NCBI GenBank assembly: GCA_964569015.1
Contig: CAZMSN010000008.1
Location: 1 to 46,582 of the forward strand
Direction of reading: 5' to 3'
Length of the DNA: 46,582 nt
Origin: CAYQEC01 sp964569015
GTDB taxonomy: Bacteria; Actinomycetota; Acidimicrobiia; Spongiisociales; UBA5794
Below the pieces are notes generated by a model. That model had not been told where the DNA came from and did no database searches. It saw only the letters and a program-made list of their open reading frames with translations. Shown here piece by piece: positions 14,945-23,911 of the stretch; the first letter of the stretch is position 1; each line of letters begins with the position of its first letter. The position numbers and the translations under genes were made by a program.

Positions 14945-17900
14945 TCAGATCACCGCACTCGGGCCGAGGATCTCCCGCAACTCGGCGTAGAGGGCCGAAC
15001 GGGGTTCCACCCGGTGCCCTTCGCCGAGGCGCAGCACTTTCTCCCCGGCGTCGGAGGTCATGTGGAGATAGACCGATGCCGATCCCGGGTGATTCTCGAG
15101 CACTGCCCGAATGCGATCGACCATGTTGCGCGACAGCCGGGAGGCGGGCACCCGCAGCCGCACCATTGCCTCGGCGCTCAGATCAGGTTCGCGCAGCTCC
15201 TGAGCGATGAGCTTCACCTCGTCGCCACGATGATCGACCCGCCCGACCACGACCAGAATGGCGTCTTCCCGAACGACCGAGCCATATTCGGAAACCGTCC
15301 GCGGAAAACAGACGACCTCGGTGCTGCCCTCGAGGTCCTCGAACGAGAAGAAGAACATCGGATCACCGCTCCGGGTATAGCGGCGAGTGATCGCACCCAC
15401 GATGCCCCCAACGGTGACGCGCTCCTTGTCCTCCCGTTCCCACAACCCGACGACGCTCGACGTGCACATTGTCCGCAGGGCCTTCTCGACCCCGAACAAC
15501 GGATGGTCCGACACATACAGGCCGAGCATCTCCTTCTCGAATCCCAGCTTGACCTTCTTGTCCCATTCGTGCTCGGCGACCGAGATCTCCACCGATGCCG
15601 CCGCCGCCTCGCCCTCGCCGAACAGGCTGTACTGACCCATCTCCTCGGCGCGACGCCTCGTGACCGTGGCATCGATGAGATCGAGGTACGTCTCGAACAG
15701 GCCGCGTCGCGACTGACCCAGCGAATCGAAGGCGCCGGCCTTGATGAGCGAGTCGATCGTCCGCTTGTTGAGTACGACCAGATCGACCCGGTTCACGAAG
15801 TCCTGGAAGCTGGCGAACCGGCCGTTCTCGGTCCGCTCCTCGATGATCGTCCCGACCACCGATTCGCCGACGTTACGCACCGCCGACAGCCCGAAGGTGA
15901 TATCGCCGTCCACCGATGAGAAATCGAGGTCGGATCGGTTGACGTCCGGCACCAGCACGCGAAGGCCCATCTGCCTGCATTCGTGGAGGTAGAGCGCGGT
16001 GCGGTCCTTGTCGCGCTTGACGGCCGTCAGCAGGGCGGCCATGTACTCCGACGGGAAGTGCGCCTTGAGCCACGCCGTCTGGTACGCCACGAGGGCGTAG
16101 GCCGCCGAGTGACTCCGATTGAAGCCGTATCCCGCGAAGTGCTCGATGAAGCCGAACAGCTCCTCGCCCAGCTCTCGCGAGTGCCCGTTGGCAACGCAGC
16201 CGGCAACGAACTGCTCCTCCTGCGCCCTCATGACGCTGGGGATCTTCTTCCCCATGGCCTTTCGCAACGTGTCTGCCGCGACCATGGTGTAGCCGGCCAT
16301 CTTGCGGGCCACCTGCATGACCTGCTCTTGGTAGACCATGATCCCGAACGTGTCGCCCAGGATCTGCTCCAGGTCGGGATGGAGGTACTCGATGGCGGCC
16401 TTGCCGTTCTTGCGATCGGCGTACTCGGTGTGCATCCCCGCGCCGAGAGGTCCGGGCCGGTACAGGGCGTTGAGGGCGATCAGATGCTCGAACTCCTCGG
16501 GTCTCAGGTTCCGCATCAGCGCCCGCATCGGCCCGCCCTCGAACTGGAACACACCCATAGAATCACCGGCGCGCAGCATCTCGAACACGACATCGTCGTC
16601 GAGCCGAATCGAGTCGATGTCGACCCGCTCTCCGGTGTTTCGCTCGATCAGCTCCAGCGCCCGCTCGATGGTGGCCAGGTTGCGGAGCCCGAGGAAATCC
16701 ATCTTGAGCAGGCCGAGCGACTCCACGGCGTGCATCTCGTACTGGGTGACGACCTCCGCGTCCTCGCCCTTGCGCTGAATGGGAACGATGTCGGTGAGCG
16801 GCTGCGGCGAGATCACCACCGCGGCGGCGTGGATGGAATCCTGCCGCCGCAAGCCCTCGAGGCCACGCGCCGTGTCGACCACCTCGCGTGCGCTCGGATC
16901 GGACTCGTACAGCTCCCGCAATCCGGCCGCGCCGGTGTACCAGTCACGGGTTGCCTGGTCGACGTCTGGCCCGGGTGGCTCGAGACACTGGGTCAGTGTC
17001 GCCTCCTTGCCGAGAATCGACTGCGGCATGAGCTTGGCGACACGATCACCGAGGCTGTAGGGATGGCCGAGAACTCTGGCCGCATCGCGCACCGCCTGGC
17101 GACCTTTGATCGTCGAGAAGGTGATCACCTGCGCGACGTGATCGGCACCGTACCGTTGCGCGCAGTATTTGATGACGTCGCCCCGGTAGCGCTCGTCGAA
17201 ATCCATGTCGATGTCGGGCATTTGACGCCTGCCCGGATTGAGGAACCGCTCGAAGATGAGCCCGTACTCGATCGGATCGAGCTGGGTGATACCCAGCGAG
17301 TAGGCCACGATCGAACCGGCCGCGCTTCCCCGACCCGGCCCGGTGCGGATCCCCTGCTCCTTGGCGTACCTGATCAGGTCCCACACAATCAGGAAATACG
17401 AAGAGAACCCCATCTCGGCGATGACCCGCAGCTCGTGCTCGATGCGATCCCGCACCTCCGGGGTGATCTCGCCATAGCGGCGCCGTGCTCCCTCGAGTAC
17501 CAACTCCTCGAGATACGACCGCTCGTCGTGACCGTGCGGAACCGGGAACTGGGGCAGCAGGACCTTCCCGAACTCCAACTCCACGTCGGCGCGCTCGGCA
17601 ACGAGCAGGGTGTTGTCGCACGCGCCGGGGAAGCGATCGGCCGGGAACCGGTCGCGCATCTCGGCCGCCGTCTTGAGGTAGAACTCGTTCGATCCGAAGC
17701 GGAAGCGGTTCTCGTCTGACTTGTTCGCTCCGGTCTGGATGCAGAGCAGCACGTCGTGAGTGTCGGCCTCGTGCGCGTAGGTGTAGTGGCTGTCGTTGGA
17801 CGCCAGCAGGGGGGCTCCGACGTCGCGGGCCACGCTGAGCAGGTCATCCATGATGTGCCGCTGGCCCGGGATCCCGTGATCCTGGACCTCGACGAAGAAG

Positions 17901-18451
17901 TTCTCCTTGCCGAAGATGTCCTGGTACATGGCGGCCGCCGCCACCGCGGCGTCGTAGTCCCGGACCTGGCCCTGGTTTCCCTCCTCCGTGGAGGCGTCGG
18001 GGGCGAGCAGTTGGGGAACGTGGCCGCCGAGGCATCCCGTCCCGGCGATGAGGCCCTCCGAATACCGGGCGAGCAGCTCGGCATCCATGCGGGGCTTGTA
18101 GTAGAAGCCCTCCAGGAAGGCCGTGCTCGCCAGCTTCATGAGATTGCGGTAGCCGGTCTGATCGATGGCGAGCAGGGTGATGTGGTAGCGGATGTCCTCG
18201 CGCCGCGGCGGCCGGTCGAAGCGCGACCCGGGCGTGAGGTAGGCCTCGATTCCGATGATCGGCTTGATGCCCGCAGCCGTCGCAGCCTTGTAGAAGTCGA
18301 CCACGCCGTACAGCACGCCATGATCGGTGATGGCTAGCGCCGGCTGGCCGTCGGCTGCCGCCGCCGCCACCAGATCGTCCACCCGCGCCGCGCCGTCGAG
18401 CATCGAGAACTCTGTGTGGACGTGCAGATGTACGAAGCTGTCCGCGGCCAC
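14945..18451 (-). CDS. dnaE: DNA polymerase III alpha subunit
   Basis: The replicative polymerase, 1168 aa, of the DnaE1 class. It opens with the PHP domain (FVHLHVHTEFSMLDG). The palm catalytic aspartates are in PDIDMDFDER (about 412-421), after the GPGRGSAAGS block. A helix-hairpin-helix region and a C-terminal OB-fold (VTVGGIVGAITRRYTRSG) follow. The GTG start at 18451 follows GAGGAGG. The PHP motif HLHVHTEFS keeps the first metal-binding histidines, so proofreading or pyrophosphatase activity is possible. The length is typical for actinobacterial DnaE1 and longer than the mutagenic DnaE2, and no imuA or imuB genes lie beside it. Confidence 0.97.
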   Translation of the reverse strand: MAADSFVHLHVHTEFSMLDGAARVDDLVAAAAADGQPALAITDHGVLYGVVDFYKAATAAGIKPIIGIEAYLTPGSRFDRPPRREDIRYHITLLAIDQTGYRNLMKLASTAFLEGFYYKPRMDAELLARYSEGLIAGTGCLGGHVPQLLAPDASTEEGNQGQVRDYDAAVAAAAMYQDIFGKENFFVEVQDHGIPGQRHIMDDLLSVARDVGAPLLASNDSHYTYAHEADTHDVLLCIQTGANKSDENRFRFGSNEFYLKTAAEMRDRFPADRFPGACDNTLLVAERADVELEFGKVLLPQFPVPHGHDERSYLEELVLEGARRRYGEITPEVRDRIEHELRVIAEMGFSSYFLIVWDLIRYAKEQGIRTGPGRGSAAGSIVAYSLGITQLDPIEYGLIFERFLNPGRRQMPDIDMDFDERYRGDVIKYCAQRYGADHVAQVITFSTIKGRQAVRDAARVLGHPYSLGDRVAKLMPQSILGKEATLTQCLEPPGPDVDQATRDWYTGAAGLRELYESDPSAREVVDTARGLEGLRRQDSIHAAAVVISPQPLTDIVPIQRKGEDAEVVTQYEMHAVESLGLLKMDFLGLRNLATIERALELIERNTGERVDIDSIRLDDDVVFEMLRAGDSMGVFQFEGGPMRALMRNLRPEEFEHLIALNALYRPGPLGAGMHTEYADRKNGKAAIEYLHPDLEQILGDTFGIMVYQEQVMQVARKMAGYTMVAADTLRKAMGKKIPSVMRAQEEQFVAGCVANGHSRELGEELFGFIEHFAGYGFNRSHSAAYALVAYQTAWLKAHFPSEYMAALLTAVKRDKDRTALYLHECRQMGLRVLVPDVNRSDLDFSSVDGDITFGLSAVRNVGESVVGTIIEERTENGRFASFQDFVNRVDLVVLNKRTIDSLIKAGAFDSLGQSRRGLFETYLDLIDATVTRRRAEEMGQYSLFGEGEAAAASVEISVAEHEWDKKVKLGFEKEMLGLYVSDHPLFGVEKALRTMCTSSVVGLWEREDKERVTVGGIVGAITRRYTRSGDPMFFFSFEDLEGSTEVVCFPRTVSEYGSVVREDAILVVVGRVDHRGDEVKLIAQELREPDLSAEAMVRLRVPASRLSRNMVDRIRAVLENHPGSASVYLHMTSDAGEKVLRLGEGHRVEPRSALYAELREILGPSAVI

Positions 18452-18624
18452 CCGACCTCCTCGAATTACATGAGTGTAACCGCCCGTCCCCGCTTCGCTA
18501 CTCGCGAAAACCGGGCCAGAACCCGGCCGAACGAGGCCGCCAGCGTCTCAGCTACCATTGGGTTTTCGAGTTCCACACATCGGTTCGGCGCGATCGGAAG
18601 CCGGGCCTGCATGAGGGAGGCGAC

Positions 18625-19773
18625 ATGCGAATCGGAATCCTCACCGGCGGTGGTGACGTCCCCGGACTGAACCCCTGTATCAAGGCCGTGGTCAACCGGG
18701 TCGCCGAGGAAGGACACCAGGTGATCGGCATTCGCCGCGGCTGGGGCGGGCTCCTCAACGCCAATCCCGACGATCCCACGTCCTTTGGCGATCACTTCAT
18801 CGAGTTGACCCCGGGGGTCGTTCGCACCATCGACCGCACCGGCGGCACCTTCCTGCACACCTCTCGAACCAACCCGAGCAAGGTTCGCCCCTCCGACGCA
18901 CCCGATTTCCTCGCGGGGTCCATCGAAGGCGACGACATCCAAGACTTCACGCCCCACGTACTCCGCGTCCTCGAGAAACAGAAGATCGACGTCCTCATCC
19001 CCATCGGAGGCGACGACACCCTCTCTTACGGCCTGCGGATGGATGAAGAGGGCATCCCGGTCATCGCCATCCCCAAGACGATGGACAACGACGTCCACGG
19101 CACCGAGTACTGCATCGGCTTCTCGACCGCGGTCACCCGCGGCGTGCAGTTTATCCACAACCTACGCACCGCCACCGGCTCTCACGAGCGCATCGCCGTC
19201 ATCGAGCTGTTCGGGCGCTACAGCGGCGAGACCGCCCTCGTCACCGCCTATCTCGCCGGGGTGAAACGGACGATCATCTCTGAAGTCCCCTTCGACATCG
19301 ACCGTCTGGCGACGCTCCTGATGAAGGACAAGAGGGAGAACCCCTCCAACTACGCCATGATGACGATCTCCGAGGGTGCTCGACTCGCCGACGGGGAGAT
19401 GATGCTCAGCGGCGAAGCCGATGCATTCGGGCATCGCAAGCTCGGTGGCATCGGAGCCCTCACCGGACAGCTCCTCAAGGAACGCACCGGACAAGGCATC
19501 ATCTACCAGCAGCTCGCGTATCTGATGCGATCCGGCAGCCCCGACTCGCTCGACCTCATGGTGGCTACCAACTTCGCAGTGATGGCGGCCGATCTGGCGG
19601 TCGACGGCTCCACGGGCCGCATGGTGGCGCTGCGGGGCGGCACCTACACCACCGTGCCGATCGAGGTGACGAGGGAAGGCGTCAAGCGAGTCGACACCGA
19701 CGAGCTCTACGATTCCGAGGAGTACCAGGCGAAGGTGCGCCACGTTACCGGCAAGCCGATGTTCCTGTACTGA
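18625..19773 (+). CDS. 6-phosphofructokinase, donor residues of the pyrophosphate type
   Basis: Phosphorylates fructose-6-phosphate in glycolysis. It is 382 aa, somewhat longer than bacterial ATP enzymes (about 320). Donor specificity in this family tracks two positions. Here they read GGDD (128-131) and PKTMDND (Lys151), the Asp/Lys pair usually found in pyrophosphate-dependent enzymes, whose reaction is reversible. The GGGDVPGLN N-terminus and the substrate loop around FGRYSGETA (where ATP enzymes have MGR) are also of the non-canonical type. The ATG follows AGGGAGG. The gene is divergent from dnaE. A pyrophosphate enzyme is inferred from motifs only. Confidence 0.9.
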   Translation: MRIGILTGGGDVPGLNPCIKAVVNRVAEEGHQVIGIRRGWGGLLNANPDDPTSFGDHFIELTPGVVRTIDRTGGTFLHTSRTNPSKVRPSDAPDFLAGSIEGDDIQDFTPHVLRVLEKQKIDVLIPIGGDDTLSYGLRMDEEGIPVIAIPKTMDNDVHGTEYCIGFSTAVTRGVQFIHNLRTATGSHERIAVIELFGRYSGETALVTAYLAGVKRTIISEVPFDIDRLATLLMKDKRENPSNYAMMTISEGARLADGEMMLSGEADAFGHRKLGGIGALTGQLLKERTGQGIIYQQLAYLMRSGSPDSLDLMVATNFAVMAADLAVDGSTGRMVALRGGTYTTVPIEVTREGVKRVDTDELYDSEEYQAKVRHVTGKPMFLY

Positions 19774-19781
19774 TCGGATCC

Positions 19782-20231
19782 TCAGGGAACCAACATCACA
19801 GGGCAAGGCGCATCGTGAGCCACCCGGCTCGCGACCGAGCCGAGCATGATCCGCTCGATCAGGCCGGCACCGCGGGTGCCCAGGATGAGGAGATCGGCTC
19901 CGACGTCCTCACAATGCTGTATGAGCGTGCGTGCCGGATCGCCCACTTCCTCGATGGTCGAGAGGTCGAGGCCCTCCACATCGAGGTCTGCAATCACCGA
20001 ATCGAGGACCTCCCGCCGCGCGTCGGCCAGCGACTTGCTGAGCGCGGTCGGCGTCGGCGGTGAGCCAACGATCCCCCACCAACCCTCCGGCGGTCGGACC
20101 ACAGTCACCAGATGCAGCGCGGCACCGTTCTGGCGGGCCAGCGCCACCGCCATGGCGGCCGCGTGTCGGGAATGATCGGAGCCGTCGATGCCGACCACGA
20201 CGATCTCGGGATCCCAAACCGAACGTTCCAT
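19782..20231 (-). CDS. universal stress protein (UspA family)
   Basis: A single-domain UspA protein of 149 aa from the ATG at 20231, which has a GGAGG site. The nucleotide-binding pattern Gly-X2-Gly-X9-Gly-Ser is intact in GTRGAGLIERIMLGS near the C-terminus, and VVGIDGSDHSRHA marks the first strand, so it is probably of the ATP-binding type. It lies between the two phosphofructokinase genes on the opposite strand. Such proteins often mark energy or hypoxic stress, which would fit the neighbours, but no direct link is shown. Confidence 0.92.
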   Translation of the reverse strand: MERSVWDPEIVVVGIDGSDHSRHAAAMAVALARQNGAALHLVTVVRPPEGWWGIVGSPPTPTALSKSLADARREVLDSVIADLDVEGLDLSTIEEVGDPARTLIQHCEDVGADLLILGTRGAGLIERIMLGSVASRVAHDAPCPVMLVP

Positions 20232-20397
20232 GCGTGCCTCCGTTCTCGGGTCACAAGTCACACCATCTGCTTCTTCAAACTAGCTCACCGGGAGTGCGCA
20301 TCGGGGCCCCGGTCGCTCCTGACAGAGCCCCGCGGTCTTCATCGGTAACCTCATGTCCTGGTAGCGTCCCGCGCACACAGAGCTTGGAGCGCCCATC

Positions 20398-21423
20398 ATG
20401 AAGGTCATCGGAATTCTCACCGCCGGCGGAGACTGTCCCGGCCTCAACGCAGTCATTCGCGGTGTCGTCACACGAGCCACCGAGGTGCACGACGCCGAAG
20501 TCGTCGGGATCCTCAACGGGTGGCAAGGCCTCATGGAAGGCGACACGATGCCCCTCGATCGCGACGCGGTGCGCGGCATCCTGACGAGAGGCGGCACCCG
20601 GCTCGGCACGTCGCGCATGGACCCCTACGTGCACGGTGACGGCTACACGAGCTGCCAGCGCACCATCCAGAACAATGGCATCGAGACCCTCGTCGTGGTC
20701 GGCGGCGACGGCACGCTGGCCTCGGCTCTCAAGCTCTCCAAGGAGGGACTGCCGATCATCGGCGTCCCCAAGACCATCGACAACGACATCAACGGAACCG
20801 ATGTCACATTCGGTTTCGACACCGCGGTCCAGATCGCCTCCGACGCCATCGACCGCCTCGCCAGCACCGCCGAAGCCCACAACCGCGTGATCGTCGTCGA
20901 GGTGATGGGCCGCACCAAGGGCTGGATCGCCACCTACGCCGGCATCTCCGGCGGAGCCGATTCGATCCTCATCCCCGAGATCCCGTACGACCTGGAGGAG
21001 ACCGCCAAGGTGGTGAGAACACGGCACCGGCGTGGCAAGAGCTACTCCATCGTGGTGGTAGCCGAGGGCGTCGAACCGCCGCCCGGATTCAAGGCCGATG
21101 AGAAGAAGGACGCCTTCGGCTTCTCCCGACTCGGTGGCGTCGGCTACGCCATCGCCAGCGAACTCGAGCGGCTCACGGGTTTCGAGACGCGGGTGTCAGT
21201 GCTCGGCCACATCCAGCGTGGCGGAACCCCGACGGCTTTCGACCGCGTGCTCGCGTCTCGGCTCGGCGTCGCCGCCGCGGATCTGGCGGTGGAGGGCCAA
21301 GCCGGGGTGATGGTGGCCGTGCGCGGCACCGAGATCGTCCCCGTCCCCTTGAAGGAAGCTTGTGTTTCGCTACGCGGGGTGGACGACAAGCTCTACGACA
21401 CCGCGGCAACCTTCTTCGGCTAG
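20398..21423 (+). CDS. pfkA: 6-phosphofructokinase, ATP or mixed type
   Basis: Second phosphofructokinase, 341 aa. Its donor-site residues read GGDG (102-105) and PKTIDND (Lys125). This Gly/Lys combination occurs in the actinobacterial group, which includes ATP-dependent enzymes such as those of Streptomyces. The N-terminal GGDCPGLNAVIRG, the EVMGRTKGWIA substrate loop and the VLGHIQRGGTPTAFDR block are complete. The ATG follows GGAG. It is 166 bases from the universal stress protein start, divergent from it. Together with the gene at 18625 it gives the cell two fructose-6-phosphate kinases that probably differ in phosphoryl donor. Confidence 0.93.
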   Translation: MKVIGILTAGGDCPGLNAVIRGVVTRATEVHDAEVVGILNGWQGLMEGDTMPLDRDAVRGILTRGGTRLGTSRMDPYVHGDGYTSCQRTIQNNGIETLVVVGGDGTLASALKLSKEGLPIIGVPKTIDNDINGTDVTFGFDTAVQIASDAIDRLASTAEAHNRVIVVEVMGRTKGWIATYAGISGGADSILIPEIPYDLEETAKVVRTRHRRGKSYSIVVVAEGVEPPPGFKADEKKDAFGFSRLGGVGYAIASELERLTGFETRVSVLGHIQRGGTPTAFDRVLASRLGVAAADLAVEGQAGVMVAVRGTEIVPVPLKEACVSLRGVDDKLYDTAATFFG

Positions 21424-21473
21424 CTCCGAGCGGACGGCGCGCGAGGAAGCCGGCGCTCTCGGGCTCAGGCCTC

Positions 21474-22406
21474 TCAGGCCGGCACGTCTCCCCACGAGGG
21501 CAGGCCGAGACGATTCAGCGACGCGGCCAAATCTGCCGGCAGTGCCGCCTCCGCCTCTATGAACTCCCCGGTCACCGGGTGGGGGAAGCGGAGCCGGCTG
21601 GCATGAAGCCACACCCGCCCTGGGTCGGCCTGCGGATGAACGCGCCGCCCATACACCCGGTCACCGACCAGCGGTGACCCGATCGACGCCAGATGCACCC
21701 TGATCTGATGGGTGCGGCCCGTCTCCAGAATCACCTCCAGCAATGACAGGCCCTTCCACTCTGCCAGACGGCGGTAGTGGGTGCGGGCAGGACGGCCCTG
21801 GGGAACAACGGCCATTCGTGTTGGGTGCTGAGGGTCGCGACCGATCGGAGCCTCCACGGTGCCGGTGACAGCATCCGTCGATCCATACACCAGCGCCAGG
21901 TACGTCCGCCCCACCTCACGACGTCGCAGAGCCCGCTGGAGCGCGGTGTGGGCTTGGGCGGTTCGCCCCACGAGCAACAGACCGGAGGTGTCGCGGTCGA
22001 GCCGGTGCACCAACCCCCAGCGGTACCGGTCACCGAGGTCGGCCAGCTCGGGGAAGCGCTCGATCAGCCCGTTGGCCAGGGTGTCATTCTGATGGGCTGC
22101 TCCCGGATGGACGACGATCCCCGCCGGCTTGTCGACGACGATCACCTCGTCGTCGATGGAGACGACCTCGAAGGGGACCTGGGCAGCCGCGAGGCGCCCC
22201 ACCTCGCCGGGGAACGGACACTCGACAACGGCACCCGCCGCCAGTCGTATGGACGCCTCGGCGACGCGGGAATCCACGTCGACCAGTCCCTGCTCGATCA
22301 GGCGCCGGGACGCGGCCCGGCTCATCTCCCCCAACACCGCCACGATCCGATCGACCCTCGACCCCGCCAGCGTCTCGGGCACGACGAAGCGCTGCCGCTC
22401 GGTCAC
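21474..22406 (-). CDS. rluD: RluD-type 23S rRNA pseudouridine synthase
   Basis: A 310-aa pseudouridine synthase of the RluA/RluD family. The N-terminal S4 RNA-binding domain begins FVVPETLAGSRVDRIV. The catalytic Asp is in the signature GLVHRLDRDTSGLLLV, and motif III is GRTHQIRVHLASIGSPLVGD. The GTG start overlaps the lspA stop by 4 bases, so the two are cotranscribed, a common pairing in actinobacteria and other groups. Which uridines it modifies cannot be told; RluD is the nearest family label. Confidence 0.93.
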   Translation of the reverse strand: MTERQRFVVPETLAGSRVDRIVAVLGEMSRAASRRLIEQGLVDVDSRVAEASIRLAAGAVVECPFPGEVGRLAAAQVPFEVVSIDDEVIVVDKPAGIVVHPGAAHQNDTLANGLIERFPELADLGDRYRWGLVHRLDRDTSGLLLVGRTAQAHTALQRALRRREVGRTYLALVYGSTDAVTGTVEAPIGRDPQHPTRMAVVPQGRPARTHYRRLAEWKGLSLLEVILETGRTHQIRVHLASIGSPLVGDRVYGRRVHPQADPGRVWLHASRLRFPHPVTGEFIEAEAALPADLAASLNRLGLPSWGDVPA

Positions 22407-22873
22407 GGCTCGGCCCTCAGCAGCGTCACCAGCAACAGCATGACGACGCCGACACTGATCGCGCTGTCGGCGACATTGAAGGTCGGGAAGAAGGAGAAAT
22501 CGAAGAAGTCGACGACGTGGCCGTCGAGTACGCCCGTTCCGCGACAGATGCGATCGACGAGGTTTCCGGCCGCCCCGCCCAGGATCATGCCCATAGTCAC
22601 GATCTCCATCGTGCGGTCTGTGCGCTCGATCAGTACCGCCAGCAGCCCGATGATGATCACCGCGACGACGCCCAGGATCCGGCCTCCGCCGGGGAAGCTG
22701 GAGAAAGCTGCGCCCGGATTGCGAGTCACCGCCAGGCGGAGGAAATCCCCGATGAGATGCACCGGCTCATCGAGGGCGGCGACAGCCCATGCCTTGGTGA
22801 TCTGGTCCAGCCCCACCACCCCGGCTGCAACGAGATACCCGGTACGGCGACGCCTCAAGCTCTGTGAGCCCAC
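22403..22873 (-). CDS. lspA: prolipoprotein signal peptidase (signal peptidase II)
   Basis: A 156-aa inner-membrane aspartyl protease that removes the signal peptide of lipidated prolipoproteins. The two catalytic aspartates are in GGAAGNLVDRI and FNVADSAIS. The conserved DQITKAW and TRNPGAAFS blocks and four hydrophobic helices are present. The GTG start lies inside the end of the DksA-like gene (19-base overlap), and its end overlaps rluD. A plausible client is the lipoprotein at 12235. Confidence 0.96.
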   Translation of the reverse strand: MGSQSLRRRRTGYLVAAGVVGLDQITKAWAVAALDEPVHLIGDFLRLAVTRNPGAAFSSFPGGGRILGVVAVIIIGLLAVLIERTDRTMEIVTMGMILGGAAGNLVDRICRGTGVLDGHVVDFFDFSFFPTFNVADSAISVGVVMLLLVTLLRAEP

Positions 22874-23226
22874 TCGACCACTGTCGTCGCGTATGGCAAC
22901 GCCTCGAGCCGGGCAACCGGAATCGGATCTCCCGTCACCTCGCAGATGCCGTAGACCCCCCGTTCCATACGACCGATGGCGTGCCGCACTTTCTTCAGCA
23001 GTTCCCTGGCGTTCTGCTGCACGGACAGATCCATCTCCAGCTCGAAGGCAAGCGACCCGCCGTCGGCGTTGTTGGGATCGGCGTTGTGCTCGGCGGCGGT
23101 CTCGGCCAAACGGGCGTCTTCGAAGACCCGCTCGTACTCGGTGATGATCACTTCGAGACGAGCTTCCTCCGCCTTGAGCTTCTTGCGGAGACGCTCCACC
23201 GTCGACTTGGCAAGCTGCCTGCCCAT
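22855..23226 (-). CDS. DksA/TraR-like protein with degenerate zinc finger
   Basis: A 123-aa protein preceded by AAGGAGG. The N-terminal two thirds form a coiled-coil-like helix (STVERLRKKLKAEEARLEVI onwards). The C-terminus carries the DksA/TraR zinc-finger block YGICEVTGDPIPVARLEALPYATT. DksA normally has four zinc-binding cysteines. Here only the first remains, and the others are Thr, Val and Trp. The fold may therefore be zinc-independent. By analogy it may act in the RNA polymerase secondary channel, but this is inference. It overlaps lspA by 19 bases. Confidence 0.88.
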   Translation of the reverse strand: MGRQLAKSTVERLRKKLKAEEARLEVIITEYERVFEDARLAETAAEHNADPNNADGGSLAFELEMDLSVQQNARELLKKVRHAIGRMERGVYGICEVTGDPIPVARLEALPYATTVVEWAHRA

Positions 23227-23275
23227 GTCACGACCTCCTTGCGGTCGCAGGACAATACCAGGTCCCGTGGCTTGC

Positions 23276-23572
23276 TCAACGGCGGAGCCGGTCGACGATC
23301 TCGCCGGCTTCCGCCTCGCTCATTCCTCGCAGGAGGAAGCGCTTGCGTCGCGACACCGCCCCGGCCATCAGCCGCACATCGGTAGCGAAGGTCCGCCGCA
23401 GGATCTTGATCGCCTCGCGATTGGCGCGGCCTCGTTCCGGCGGGGCGGCGATTCTCATACGCAGCGCATCGCCGTGCAGACCGGTGATCTCACTGCGCCG
23501 GGCACCGGGAACGACCCAAACGGTGATCGCAACACCTTCGGCATGGGAACGGAGGGGGCTTGCATCAGGCAC
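23276..23572 (-). CDS. DUF167 (YggU-type) protein
   Basis: A 98-aa protein with the DUF167 pattern: VWVVPGARRSEITGLHGDAL, then MRIAAPPERGRANREAIKIL and the C-terminal MAGAVSRRKRFLL. The biochemical role of the family is unknown. The GTG start is at 23572, and the upstream region is shared with the divergent ileS leader. It is 49 bases upstream of the DksA-like gene and may be cotranscribed with the lspA group. Confidence 0.85.
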   Translation of the reverse strand: MPDASPLRSHAEGVAITVWVVPGARRSEITGLHGDALRMRIAAPPERGRANREAIKILRRTFATDVRLMAGAVSRRKRFLLRGMSEAEAGEIVDRLRR

Positions 23573-23639
23573 CGCGCGATCCTACGAGATCGCGACACCC
23601 ATTGCGCCGATCACGCCGATTGGAGCCTGGAGAGCGTGT

Positions 23640-23911
23640 ACGATGCCCCTCAGCGACGAAGGGGACGCGCCTGGGCGATCCCCCGGTAGGAGCGAGCCGA
23701 CGACGGTGCGAGGTCGGCACCGGGCCGTACAGGACATCACCCCCGAGCAGCGGGAAGAACCCGGCCGTCCGGCAGTAGAACCCGCCGGATGCCCACCGCA
23801 GCGGGCCAACGAAGTGACCGGAGCAACCGTTCCGGTAAGCCGGGTGGTACCGCGGGTTCGCTCGTCCCGGGAAGACAGGCAGCAGGGCTGCATCCCGAGG
23901 AGGACGAGACC
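23640..23911 (+). promoter_or_regulatory. T-box riboswitch in the ileS leader (translational type)
   Basis: The conserved T-box core GGGTGGTACCGCGG lies at 23842-23855, preceded by GGTAAGCC. Its TGGT bulge is complementary to the ACCA 3' end of uncharged tRNA, matching the A discriminator of tRNA-Ile. CTCGTCC at 23861-23867 can pair with GGACGAG at 23902-23908. That helix would sequester the Shine-Dalgarno GAGGAGG (23897-23903) of ileS, with a small GCAGC/GCTGC hairpin inside it. No T-run follows, so control is probably on translation, as described for actinobacterial ileS T-boxes. A candidate Ile specifier is the ATC within GGACATCACC around 23740, but I could not fold stem I with confidence. 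The 5' limit is approximate. Confidence 0.88.

Noticed and set aside
21424..21473. Hairpin terminator between the second phosphofructokinase and rluD
   Set aside because: Only short interrupted stems (around GGCCTCTCAGGCC at the rluD end) are visible; not convincing.
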